NCBI GenBank assembly: GCA_013822735.1
Contig: PNKZ01000008.1
Coordinates: 150,526 to 214,525, forward strand
Direction of reading: 5' to 3'
Origin: Pirellula sp.
Lineage (GTDB): Bacteria; Planctomycetota; Planctomycetia; Pirellulales; PNKZ01
Length of the DNA: 64,000 nt
The position numbers were made by a program, and so were the translations under genes. A model generated the notes under the pieces. It was not told where the DNA came from. It saw only the letters and a list, made by a program, of their open reading frames with translations, and searched no databases. Below are positions 15,989-23,992 of this stretch, in pieces (the first letter of the stretch is position 1; each line of letters begins with the position of its first letter).

Positions 15989-16446
15989 CGGACGATTCGG
16001 TTTCGTCGTCGCCGAGCAACGTGTCTCCTTCGCTCAACGTGTCTCCTTCGCTCAACGTGTCTCCTTCGCTCAACGTGTCTCCTTCGCTCAACTTGCTCGT
16101 GCTCCGCGCCGCCGAACTGCGTGCGACGGCGGCCTTCTACGAAGCGCTCGGCTTCACGTTCACCACGGAGCGACACGGCCAAGGGCCGGAGCACTTGGCA
16201 AGCATCGCAACCGACGCGTCGCCGCTGGTGATCGAACTCTATCCGGCGAGCTGCTCCGTCGACACGCAAGCCGTGCGGCTCGGCTTCACCGTGCCGAACC
16301 TCGCGGCGGTGCTCGAGCGCGTCACGGCGGCCGGAGGTTCGATCGTCACGGCCCCGCGCACGAGCCCGCGCGGCCGGAAAGCAGTCGTCGCCGACCCCGA
16401 CGGCCGGCGCGTGGAATTGCTTGAATCTGGCCGGCAGGCCAGCTAA
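15985..16446 (+). CDS. VOC-fold protein (glyoxalase/bleomycin resistance type)
   Basis: 153 residues. The start is a GTG inside the sigma gene's last codons (GTGA overlap) with GAAGG seven bases upstream. Residues 12-35 are four exact copies of NVSPSL, encoded by an 18-bp tandem repeat. The VOC domain then runs from about 36 to 147 with the family pattern LRAAELRATAAFYEALGF at the start and AVVADPDGRRVELLE at the end. VOC proteins are small metal-dependent lyases, dioxygenases or binding proteins; the substrate cannot be told. Coupling to an ECF sigma factor is unusual and suggests a stress-linked role. Confidence 0.82.
   Translation: MTDDSVSSSPSNVSPSLNVSPSLNVSPSLNVSPSLNLLVLRAAELRATAAFYEALGFTFTTERHGQGPEHLASIATDASPLVIELYPASCSVDTQAVRLGFTVPNLAAVLERVTAAGGSIVTAPRTSPRGRKAVVADPDGRRVELLESGRQAS
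16018..16089 (+). repeat. Four perfect 18-bp tandem repeats in coding sequence
   Basis: The unit AACGTGTCTCCTTCGCTC occurs four times without a mismatch, encoding NVSPSL each time. Because 18 is a multiple of three, copy-number change keeps the frame. Each unit contains an in-frame GTG that could serve as an alternative start. Confidence 0.97.
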
Positions 16447-16520
16447 TCTGGCCGCACTTCGAAGACACCGTCGACTTTCCCGGTGTCGCGCGCCTCGAAA
16501 ACCTTTGATGGGCACAACCA

Positions 16521-17198
16521 GTGAATATTATCGGCAATGAGGGGGCGTCGGAGAGTCCGCCTACCCCAAGCGCAACCCCGATGGACCGTAATAACGTCCG
16601 CGACGGGGCGCGAATTATGCTCGTCGGCCTGGGCATCATGGCTGTCGTGATGATCGCCGGCTACTTTTGGTTGAGTTCGTCCGGGACATCACTAACGCCT
16701 TCCGAATCTCAAGGACGCTTACAAACCGTTCTGTCCCTGATGATGGTCGGCGAAGCCTTCTACTTCTTGGGAAAGCTTAAGCTGCTTCGCAAGGGGGACA
16801 GCTACGGCAATTCGTTGATCGCTGCGGGCATGGCCATTGAGGCCTTGGGAGTTTTTGTCCGTATGTCGTTGCTCACCCTCGGCAATGTGCCGGCAGCCGC
16901 GATGGTACGAGCGGCGAGTTCCATAATCAACGCAGCCCAGGTTCTGCCGTTGATCCATTATTTTCGGCGAGTAGCCGGACGCCATGGCGATCAAAGAGGC
17001 AAGGACTTGTGTAAGTTCTTGCTTTTTATCGGCTACGCTATGCTGGCCATGACGTTGGTTTTCTTTGCACAATTGCCGCGTCCGTTCGGAGCGTTGGTCC
17101 CGCTGATGATGTTCGGCGGGGTCGTAGAATTCGCAATGTTCGTGGTTTTGCTGATTCGAATTGCTCGTGACTCACCACGGGGTATTGACGAGAAATGA
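16521..17198 (+). CDS. Multi-pass membrane protein of unknown function
   Basis: 225 residues with a Pro/Ser-rich N-terminus and about six hydrophobic segments (near 33-52, 68-85, 97-115, 123-145, 162-182 and 188-212). No family motif was recognised. The start may be the GTG at 16521 or the ATG at 16581. It is less GC-rich than its neighbours, and codons such as TTT, TTA and CTT are more frequent, which hints at a different history. It lies upstream of the DAHP synthase leader region but no functional link is evident. Confidence 0.7.
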   Translation: MNIIGNEGASESPPTPSATPMDRNNVRDGARIMLVGLGIMAVVMIAGYFWLSSSGTSLTPSESQGRLQTVLSLMMVGEAFYFLGKLKLLRKGDSYGNSLIAAGMAIEALGVFVRMSLLTLGNVPAAAMVRAASSIINAAQVLPLIHYFRRVAGRHGDQRGKDLCKFLLFIGYAMLAMTLVFFAQLPRPFGALVPLMMFGGVVEFAMFVVLLIRIARDSPRGIDEK

Positions 17199-17284
17199 TC
17201 CTGACCGAAAGCCGGCGGAGTTCACGAAGCGAAAATTGTCGTGCCGCTCTTGCTTCTCGTTTCAGGGCTCGTCACAATACTTGC

Positions 17285-17365
17285 ATGGCTCGCTACTTCC
17301 TCGCGTATTATCGCTTTTGGTTTTACTTTACCCCGCCGGTTCGCGGCGTCGTGGGAGGTATGTAG
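17285..17365 (+). CDS. Aromatic-rich leader peptide of DAHP synthase
   Basis: 26-codon frame ahead of the DAHP synthase gene. Residues 4-15 are YFLAYYRFWFYF: nine of twelve are Phe, Tyr or Trp. The peptide then reads TPPVRGVVGGM and stops at TAG 36 bases before a strong terminator. This is the architecture of amino-acid attenuators such as those of trp and phe operons, where ribosome stalling on scarce aminoacyl-tRNAs decides whether the terminator forms. The ATG at 17285 has no good ribosome binding site; the same frame is open from an ATG at 17195, which would give 56 residues. Function inferred from composition and position. Confidence 0.75.
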   Translation: MARYFLAYYRFWFYFTPPVRGVVGGM

Positions 17366-17424
17366 CCGTCCGTCCGACTTCATTGTCGACACGATACACC
17401 AGCCCCGAGAACCCGCGAGTCGGC
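17335..17424 (+). promoter_or_regulatory. Candidate antiterminator pairing in aroF leader
   Basis: GCCGGTTCGCGG (17335-17346, in the last third of the leader peptide frame) can pair with CCGCGAGTCGGC (17413-17424) over 12 base pairs including two G-U pairs. The second segment is the inner left part of the terminator structure. A ribosome stalled on the aromatic codons (17294-17329) would leave the first segment free, whereas a ribosome at the stop codon (17363) would mask it. A local hairpin CGCCG-GTTCG-CGGCG at 17334-17348 could be the competing pause structure. Confidence 0.55.
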
Positions 17425-17452
17425 AAGACTCCTGAGTTCTCGGGGCTTTTTT
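17401..17452 (+). terminator. Attenuator terminator ahead of DAHP synthase
   Basis: AGCCCCGAGAAC and GTTCTCGGGGCT form a perfect 12-bp stem with an inner GAGTC/GACTC stem, followed by a run of six T. It ends about 74 bases before the GTG start of aroF and 36 bases or more after the leader peptide stop codon, so it can block transcription into aroF. Confidence 0.92.
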
Positions 17453-17525
17453 CGTTTCTAGTTTCTTCTTCTCCGCACCAGCAACTAGCTACCAGCTACC
17501 AGCAACTTCCTCCGAAGGAGTTCCC

Positions 17526-18539
17526 GTGATCATCGTCATGCTCCCCCAGGTCGCCGATGCCGACCTGCAAGAATCGGTCCGCCTCGTCGAATCGCTCGGT
17601 ATGAAGCCGCACGTGTTGTACGGCGTCGAACGCACCGTCATCGCCGCCGTCGGGCCCGAACGCGATGGGCTGAAAGAAGCGCTCGAGGCGGGCCCCGGCG
17701 TCGCCGAAGTGCTGCCGATCCTTGCACCGTATAAGATCGCCAGCCGCGAAGTGAAGAAGGAGACGTCCGTCGTCACGGCGGGAAGCCTCTCGGTCGGCGG
17801 CAAGCAAATCGGCGTGATCGCCGGACCTTGCTCGGTCGAAAACGAAGAGCAAATCCTCAAGGCCGCGCACGGCGTGAAAGCCGCCGGCGCGACGGCCCTC
17901 CGCGGCGGAGCGTACAAGCCGCGCACCAGCCCCTATAGCTTCCAAGGTCTGAAAGAAGCCGGCCTGAAGCTGCTGGCCAAGGCCCGCGAAGCCACCGGCC
18001 TGGCGATCGTCACCGAAGTGCTCGCGACCGAAGACGTCGGCCTCGTGGCCGAATACGCCGACGTGCTGCAGATCGGCGCTCGCAACATGCAAAACTACCG
18101 GCTCTTGGAGGCGGTCGGCAAAACCGATCGCGCGGTCCTGCTGAAGCGCGGCCCGAGCGCGACGATGGAAGAGTTCCTCCTTGCCGCGGAATACGTGCTC
18201 GATGGCGGCAACTCGCAGGTGATGCTCTGCGAGCGCGGCATCCGCACGTTTGAAACGCACACTCGCTTCACGCTGCCGCTCGCGTCGGTGCCGTACTTGC
18301 AAACCAAGACGCATCTGCCGATCGTCGTCGACCCGAGCCACGGGACGGGCCACACCTACATGGTGCCGAGCATGACGCTGGCGTCGATCGCGGCAGGCTG
18401 CGACGGCCTAATCCTGGAAGTGCATCACGACCCGGCCCACGCGGCGAGCGACGGCTACCAAACGTTGAGCCTCACGCAATTCGCCGACGTCATGCAACGC
18501 GGCCGCAAAGTGGCGGAAGCGGTCGGCAAAACGATGTAG
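17526..18539 (+). CDS. aroF: DAHP synthase, type I-beta
   Basis: First enzyme of the shikimate pathway: condenses phosphoenolpyruvate and erythrose-4-phosphate to DAHP, feeding Phe, Tyr, Trp and other aromatics. 337 residues. The N-terminal ferredoxin-like regulatory domain covers about 1-75, as in the Thermotoga-type feedback-controlled enzymes. The catalytic barrel has GPCSVE near 99, [15 protein letters not shown] near 135, CERGIRTFE near 239 and DPSHGTGH near 274, holding the metal and PEP ligands. AAGGAG lies five bases before the GTG start. Its mRNA leader carries the attenuator described at 17285-17452, so transcriptional control by aromatic tRNA charging is likely in addition to feedback inhibition. 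Confidence 0.95.
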   Translation: MIIVMLPQVADADLQESVRLVESLGMKPHVLYGVERTVIAAVGPERDGLKEALEAGPGVAEVLPILAPYKIASREVKKETSVVTAGSLSVGGKQIGVIAGPCSVENEEQILKAAHGVKAAGATALRGGAYKPRTSPYSFQGLKEAGLKLLAKAREATGLAIVTEVLATEDVGLVAEYADVLQIGARNMQNYRLLEAVGKTDRAVLLKRGPSATMEEFLLAAEYVLDGGNSQVMLCERGIRTFETHTRFTLPLASVPYLQTKTHLPIVVDPSHGTGHTYMVPSMTLASIAAGCDGLILEVHHDPAHAASDGYQTLSLTQFADVMQRGRKVAEAVGKTM

Positions 18540-18559
18540 TCCGCCGCACGGTTGGCGGC

Positions 18560-18628
18560 ACAAGCAACGCGGCATACAATTCGACGCAAGTTCCCGTTTG
18601 ACTACGTCCATTTAGCCGCGTTGCTTGT
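18560..18628. repeat. 14-bp perfect inverted repeat after aroF
   Basis: ACAAGCAACGCGGC (18560-18573) and GCCGCGTTGCTTGT (18615-18628) are perfect complements with a 41-base spacer. It may end aroF transcription or mark a small mobile element. There is no T-run. Confidence 0.75.
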
Positions 18629-18664
18629 CAACGCGTGAAACGCACCCCACCGACGACTCGCACC

Positions 18665-19357
18665 ATGACGCAACTCGCCGTCGACAACGTCACGAAAGAA
18701 TACCCGACGCGCGATCGGCCGCTGTCGGTACTGCGCGGCTGTTCGCTCGCGCTCGCCGCGGGTCAGAACGCCGCGATTCTCGGCCCGAGCGGTTCCGGCA
18801 AAAGCACGCTGCTCTACATCATCGGCACGCTCGACTCGCCGACCGCCGGCCGCGTGACGCTCGACGGCGTCGATCCTTTCGGTCTCGGCGAAAAGGAACT
18901 GGCCGCGTTCCGCAACCGCCGCCTGGGCTTCGTGTTCCAAGACCATCACTTGCTGCCGCAATGCAGCGTGCTGGAAAACGTGCTGGTGCCGACCTTGGCC
19001 GATCCGCCGGCGGCGAAGGCTTCTGGTGACGCAAACGCCGCAGCCGATCGTGCCCGCGACTTGCTTAAGCGGGTCGGCCTCGGCGACCGGATGGACCACC
19101 GGCCGGCGGAAATCTCCGGCGGCGAACGGCAACGCGTGGCCATCGCCCGGGCGTTGATCCACAAGCCGGCGCTGCTGCTGGCGGACGAACCGACCGGCAA
19201 TCTCGACCGGACCACCGCGACGCAAATCGGCGACCTGCTGCTGGAACTCCAGCGCGACGAAGGGACGATGCTGCTCGTGGTCACGCATAGCCTAGAACTC
19301 GCGGCCCGCTTCGAGCGCCGCTTCGAACTCGACGACGGCCACCTCAAGACGACTTAA
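18665..19357 (+). CDS. ABC transporter ATP-binding protein, LolD/MacB type
   Basis: 230 residues from the ATG at 18665 (a GTG at 18635 is an alternative). Walker A GPSGSGKST, Q-loop FVFQDHHLLPQCSVLENVL, signature ISGGERQRVAIARAL, Walker B LLLADEPTGNLD and the switch His in VVTHS are all present. The pattern matches ATPases that partner FtsX-like permeases in lipoprotein release or mechanotransmission. The permease gene follows 11 bases later, so the two form one transporter. Substrate unknown. Confidence 0.92.
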   Translation: MTQLAVDNVTKEYPTRDRPLSVLRGCSLALAAGQNAAILGPSGSGKSTLLYIIGTLDSPTAGRVTLDGVDPFGLGEKELAAFRNRRLGFVFQDHHLLPQCSVLENVLVPTLADPPAAKASGDANAAADRARDLLKRVGLGDRMDHRPAEISGGERQRVAIARALIHKPALLLADEPTGNLDRTTATQIGDLLLELQRDEGTMLLVVTHSLELAARFERRFELDDGHLKTT

Positions 19358-19368
19358 GAGCTAGACGC

Positions 19369-22300
19369 ATGGAAAAGTCGTTCACCACCGGCCGTCTCAT
19401 TCGCGATTCGTTGCGGCACCATCGCCGCATCCACATCGCCGTCGCGCTGGGCACCGCCGCGGCCACCGCGGTACTCACCGGCGCACTGCTCGTCGGCGAC
19501 TCGATGCGCGGCAGCTTGAAGCACACGGCCCTCAGCCGGCTCGGCCCGTTCGATGAGGTACTCGTCTCCGACAAGCTCTTCCGTGCCGCCTTAGCCGACG
19601 ATCTCATGCAAGCCCGAGCCGACGGGCACGAACTCGGCCAAGTCGAGCCCGCCATGATCCTCGACGGCAGCGTCACCGCTCCCAACGCGAAAATGCACGC
19701 GGCGCATGTGACGCTGATCGGCTTGGTATCGCCTGGCGACTTTATGCCTAGTTTACAGAAAGGATATATCGTAAAGCCTGTTCATTGGCCCCTTGAAGAC
19801 AATGAGATATTCCTTAACGAGCCGTTAGCGGAAGAACTCAGTGTCAAAGCAGGCGACGATGTCATCGTGCGACTGCCTGCGGTACAAAATGTTCCGGAAG
19901 AAAGCCCGTTGGGCCGCAAAACAGATACTGTAGCGAATACTTCACGATTGAAAGTGAAGTTTGTCTTCCCGGCCCGCGAATTCGGGGCCTTCAGTCTCCG
20001 TCCGAATCAACAAGTCACGAAGAACGCCTATCTCACTCTCAACGCGCTGAACAAGTTCCTCGACAAGACCGGCCGCGCTAATGCGCTGTTGGCCGTCGAC
20101 TACCGCAAAATAGGTCAGGACTACGATTACGACGACGTCGACCTCCTGCGTCGATCTCATGAGAATTGGGTGAAGGCTCTCCATCCCAAGCTCAGCGACT
20201 ACGGCCTTGCGTGGACCCAAACGAAGCCTGGCTATTTCAATCTCACCAGCGAACGCATGCTCTTCGATCCCGCGCTCGAAGCGGCTGTGCTGTCGACCTA
20301 CAAAGAATACAAGCCGCAACTCGTCTTCACGTATCTGGCAAACACGATCGCGGCCGACGCGAAAGAGATTCCCTATAGCACGATCGCGGCGCTCGACATG
20401 TCGGACGTCCTGCCGCTGGGGCCGTTTCGTACGCCCGACGGTGCCGCAATCGGCAAAATCGACGACGACGAAATCGTGCTCAGCCGCTGGGCATCGGAAG
20501 ATCTCGGCGCAAAGGTCGGCGACGAGATTCGCATTGTTTATTTCCAGCCCGAGAGTACGCACTCGGAAGTCAAAGAGGCCGAAGCGAAGTTCAAGCTCAA
20601 GGCGATCGTAGACCTGAAGCCGAAGGACGACCCGTTCCTCACCCCCGACCTCACGCCGGAACTTCCCGGCGTTACCGACAAGCTGAAAATGGGGGATTGG
20701 GATCCGCCGTTCCCCTACGACGGCAAACGCGTTCGCGAAAAAGACGAAAAGTATTGGGACGACTACCGCGCCACTCCCAAAGCCTTCGTCTCCTACGCCA
20801 CCGGCAAGAAGCTCTGGGGAAGCCGGTTTGGCGACCTGACGTCGATTCGCATCGCCCCGCAGAGCGGCGTCACGGTCGAGTCGCTCTCGGCAAAGTTCCA
20901 GCCCGACCCCGCTTCGCTCGGCTTCGCGTTCCAACCGATTCGACTCCGCGCGATCGAGGCCTCGAGCGGCACCACGCCGTTTGAGGGGCTCTTCCTCGGG
21001 TTCAGCTTCTTCATCATCGCCGCCGCCGTGATGCTCACGATGCTGCTCTTCAAGCTCGGCGTGGAACAACGGGCAGCAGAAGTCGGTCTCATGTTGGCCC
21101 TGGGGCTGGGGCTCAAGCGCGTTTCGCGATTGCTGCTCGTCGAGGGAACCATCGTCGCGGCGATCGGTGCGGCCGTCGGCACGGCACTCGGAGTCGGCTA
21201 CGCTTGGCTCATGCTCGCCGGGCTGCGTACGCTCTGGCTCGACGCCGTCACCGTGCCGTTCCTTACGCTTTACGTCACCCCCAAGAGCCTGGCCATCGGC
21301 TACGTCACCGGCGTCATTGTGTCGCTCGTCGCCATTTGGTGGTCGCTCCGCTCGCTGCGGCGTTTGTCGGTCCGGCGGTTGCTGGCAAACCAAGCGGCCG
21401 AGAGCGATCTCGTGCCGGTCGCCGCGTCGGCGGAACGCCACAGAGGGCGTTCCCTACAGATGGGCGCGATTCTCCAATGGGGTTCGCTCACCCTGGCCGC
21501 GTGCGTGGCCGGCATGGCAATGTCCCTCCAAGACCAAGCCCAAGTCGGCGCCTTCTTCGGCTCGGCGGCTCTGGTGCTCACCGGCTTGCTCACGCTCTTG
21601 CGCCGTCGCTTGGCCGCCGCTCGATTCGGGTCGCTCGTCAATCCCGGCCCGGGCCGCATCGCACTCTTGGCCGTTCGCAACGCCGGGCGCAATCCCGGCC
21701 GGAGCACGCTCACGATCGGCCTCGTCGCCTCGGCGGCTTTCCTCATCGTCGGTGTCAGTGCGTTTCGCCTCGCGCCGCCGAGCAGTTACCTCGAAAAGTC
21801 GAGCGGCACCGGCGGCTTCGCGCTCGTCGCACAAAGCGACCTTTCGATCCTGCCCGACTTGAACACCGAAGCCGGTCAGATCGACTTGAACCTTTCCGAC
21901 GCCGACATCGCCGCAATGGCGGGCACGAAGACCTATCCGTTTCGCTTCCGCGCCGGCGATGATGCGAGTTGCTTGAACCTCTACCAAACCGAACAACCGC
22001 GCGTGCTCGGCGCGAGCGACAAGTTCGTCGAACGTGGCGGCTTCAGCTGGGCCGGCACCGACGCCAACAACGACGCCGAACGCGCGAACCCTTGGCTCAT
22101 GCTGCGTCGCAAAACGGCGATCAACTCCAACGCCCGCGAAATGATTCCCTACCAAGACTTCCCGGACGAAGTCCCCGTGGTGCTCGACCAAGCGACGGCG
22201 ATTTACAGCCTGCACCTCTCCGGCGTCGGCGCCACGTTCTCCATGCAGAACGGCTTGAATCAAACCGTGCGGATGCGCGTCGTCGGACTCTTGAGCAACA

Positions 22301-22887
22301 GCATCCTGCAAGGAAGCCTCGTCATTCACGACGATCACTTCAAGCGCCATTTTCCCGAAGTCGGCGGCTATCGCTACTTCCTCATCGAAACCACGCCGGA
22401 GCACGAAGCGGCCGTCACGAAAACTTTAGAGAGCGCCCTTGGCGATTTCGGTTTCGACGCGCAGCGCACCGATCAAATCCTCACCGCGTTCCTCGCCGTG
22501 CAGAATACGTATCTTTCCACCTTTCAAAGCCTCGGCGGTCTCGGGCTCTTGCTGGGCACGTTCGGTTTGGCCGTCGTGCAACTGCGCAACGTACTCGAGC
22601 GGCGCGGCGAGATGGCGTTGCTCCGCGCCGTCGGTTTGCGGAACTCTCTTCTCGGACGGCTGGTGTTTTGGGAGAACCTGGCGTTGCTCGTCGGCGGCCT
22701 CGGCTGCGGCACGTTGGCGGCGGCGACGGCCGTGTTGCCGCACGCCTTGCTCGGCGGCGCAAGCGTCCCCTGGTTGGAACTTGGCGCGACGCTCGGCGTC
22801 GTGCTCATCGTCGGCCTGTTGGCCGGCGCCGTCGTCGTGCGATCGGTGCTGCGCATGCCGATCCTCGGTACGTTGCGGGGCGACTGA
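19369..22887 (+). CDS. Large FtsX-like ABC permease
   Basis: 1172 residues with the layout of long FtsX/MacB-type permeases: an N-terminal membrane helix (about 24-44), a large exported domain to about 545, three helices (about 546-680, FxGLFLGFSFFIIAAAVMLT start), two more near 700-740, a second exported domain (about 790-1040) and a C-terminal FtsX domain with three helices (about 1055-1165). Acts with the upstream ATPase in lipid or lipoprotein handling at the cell envelope. Two oddities: an exact copy of a dispersed 31-bp repeat is read in frame as AERHRGRSLQ near residue 688, and a 220-base stretch near residues 122-197 is much less GC-rich than the rest. Confidence 0.9.
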   Translation: MEKSFTTGRLIRDSLRHHRRIHIAVALGTAAATAVLTGALLVGDSMRGSLKHTALSRLGPFDEVLVSDKLFRAALADDLMQARADGHELGQVEPAMILDGSVTAPNAKMHAAHVTLIGLVSPGDFMPSLQKGYIVKPVHWPLEDNEIFLNEPLAEELSVKAGDDVIVRLPAVQNVPEESPLGRKTDTVANTSRLKVKFVFPAREFGAFSLRPNQQVTKNAYLTLNALNKFLDKTGRANALLAVDYRKIGQDYDYDDVDLLRRSHENWVKALHPKLSDYGLAWTQTKPGYFNLTSERMLFDPALEAAVLSTYKEYKPQLVFTYLANTIAADAKEIPYSTIAALDMSDVLPLGPFRTPDGAAIGKIDDDEIVLSRWASEDLGAKVGDEIRIVYFQPESTHSEVKEAEAKFKLKAIVDLKPKDDPFLTPDLTPELPGVTDKLKMGDWDPPFPYDGKRVREKDEKYWDDYRATPKAFVSYATGKKLWGSRFGDLTSIRIAPQSGVTVESLSAKFQPDPASLGFAFQPIRLRAIEASSGTTPFEGLFLGFSFFIIAAAVMLTMLLFKLGVEQRAAEVGLMLALGLGLKRVSRLLLVEGTIVAAIGAAVGTALGVGYAWLMLAGLRTLWLDAVTVPFLTLYVTPKSLAIGYVTGVIVSLVAIWWSLRSLRRLSVRRLLANQAAESDLVPVAASAERHRGRSLQMGAILQWGSLTLAACVAGMAMSLQDQAQVGAFFGSAALVLTGLLTLLRRRLAAARFGSLVNPGPGRIALLAVRNAGRNPGRSTLTIGLVASAAFLIVGVSAFRLAPPSSYLEKSSGTGGFALVAQSDLSILPDLNTEAGQIDLNLSDADIAAMAGTKTYPFRFRAGDDASCLNLYQTEQPRVLGASDKFVERGGFSWAGTDANNDAERANPWLMLRRKTAINSNAREMIPYQDFPDEVPVVLDQATAIYSLHLSGVGATFSMQNGLNQTVRMRVVGLLSNSILQGSLVIHDDHFKRHFPEVGGYRYFLIETTPEHEAAVTKTLESALGDFGFDAQRTDQILTAFLAVQNTYLSTFQSLGGLGLLLGTFGLAVVQLRNVLERRGEMALLRAVGLRNSLLGRLVFWENLALLVGGLGCGTLAAATAVLPHALLGGASVPWLELGATLGVVLIVGLLAGAVVVRSVLRMPILGTLRGD
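21430..21460 (+). repeat. 31-bp dispersed repeat inside permease gene
   Basis: Identical over 31 bases to the intergenic copy at 4754-4784. Read in frame it encodes AERHRGRSLQ in a loop between membrane segments, so its insertion has not broken the gene. Confidence 0.9.
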
Positions 22888-22990
22888 GCCGGCCAAAACC
22901 GGCACTTCACGCACCCCGCGTTTCGAGTAAACTGTACCGCTCTCGATTCGCTTATTGCCCGTACAACTTGCACCTGCCCGAGGCTCGTCG

Positions 22991-23992
22991 ATGCGTGAAA
23001 TTATCATGGTTCTTGGTTCGATCGCGCTCACGGCCGTTTGCTGGGGCGTTTACGGGCCGATCATGCGCAACGGCCAGGCCGCGATGTCGGGCAGTCACTT
23101 GTTGCCGTTCATTTGGGTCGGCTTGGCCTATTGCGTGATCGCGGTCGTCGCACCGGCGATTCTCATGCGGCTCTGGGGCGAAAAAGGAAGCTGGACCGTC
23201 ACCGGCTTCGTCTGGAGTTTCGTCGCCGGCGTAGCGGGAGCACTCGGCGCGCTCGGCATCATTCTGGCCTTCACCTACGGCGGCAGTCCGATCTACGTAA
23301 TGCCGCTCGTGTTCGGCGGTGCGCCCGTTGTGAACACGTTCACGTCGATGTACATGTCGAAGTCATACAAGAATGCGAGCCCGCTCTTCTTCGCGGGGCT
23401 GATCCTCGTCGTGGTCGGCGCCCTCTGCGTGCTGATCTTTAAGCCGTCGACCGGCCCGGCGCCGGGAGGACAAGGCGTAGTGAGCCACGCGGTGCGCATG
23501 CTCGAAGTGGGCCTATCGATCGGGCTCACCGTCATCTCCTGGGGCGTCTACGGCCCGATTTTGCACAAAGGGCAGATGCTCATGCAAGGGAGCCGGCTCC
23601 GGCCGCTCATTTGCGTCGGCTTGGCGTACTTCGCAGTGGCCGTCGTCGTTACCGCGGGAATCATTCAAGTCATCGAAGGTTCCGACCATTGGGACCTGAT
23701 GTCGACGACCGGTTCGCTCTGGAGCTTCGCCGGCGGCGCGGCCGGCGCCGTCGGGGCGCTCGGCATCATCTTGGCGTTCACCTTCGGCGGGAAGCCGACC
23801 TACGTCATGCCGTTGGTGTTCGGCGGCGCGCCGGTCATTAATACGCTGGTGACCATCGGCCCGGGCGTAGCGAACGGCACAATCGGCGCGATCAGCCCGC
23901 TCTTTTTCGCGGGGCTCATCATCGTGATCGCCGGCGCGGCAACGGTCCTCGTGTTCGCCCCCAAGGGAGCGCCGCACGGCGCAGCCAAATGA
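22991..23992 (+). CDS. Internally duplicated multi-pass membrane protein
   Basis: 333 residues starting at an ATG with GAGG seven bases upstream. About ten hydrophobic segments. The two halves (about 1-160 and 170-333) repeat the same pattern: CWGVYGPIMRNGQ/SWGVYGPILHKGQ, then WSFVAGVAGALGALGIILAF/WSFAGGAAGAVGALGIILAF, YVMPLVFGGAPVVNT/YVMPLVFGGAPVINT and SPLFFAGLI in both. This resembles the small multidrug or DMT transporter fold that arises by duplication, but I do not recognise the exact family. Its stop overlaps the start of the sulfatase as ATGA, so the pair is cotranslated; it might move the sulfatase's product. Confidence 0.82.
   Translation: MREIIMVLGSIALTAVCWGVYGPIMRNGQAAMSGSHLLPFIWVGLAYCVIAVVAPAILMRLWGEKGSWTVTGFVWSFVAGVAGALGALGIILAFTYGGSPIYVMPLVFGGAPVVNTFTSMYMSKSYKNASPLFFAGLILVVVGALCVLIFKPSTGPAPGGQGVVSHAVRMLEVGLSIGLTVISWGVYGPILHKGQMLMQGSRLRPLICVGLAYFAVAVVVTAGIIQVIEGSDHWDLMSTTGSLWSFAGGAAGAVGALGIILAFTFGGKPTYVMPLVFGGAPVINTLVTIGPGVANGTIGAISPLFFAGLIIVIAGAATVLVFAPKGAPHGAAK

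Noticed and set aside
16018..16089. Possible CRISPR-like array
   Set aside because: Units are contiguous without spacers and are in frame in a gene; a tandem repeat, not CRISPR.
19942..21441. 499-codon minus-strand frame opposite the ABC permease
   Set aside because: Antisense to a well-supported gene; the translation is Arg/Glu/Asp-rich low-complexity typical of a mirror frame.
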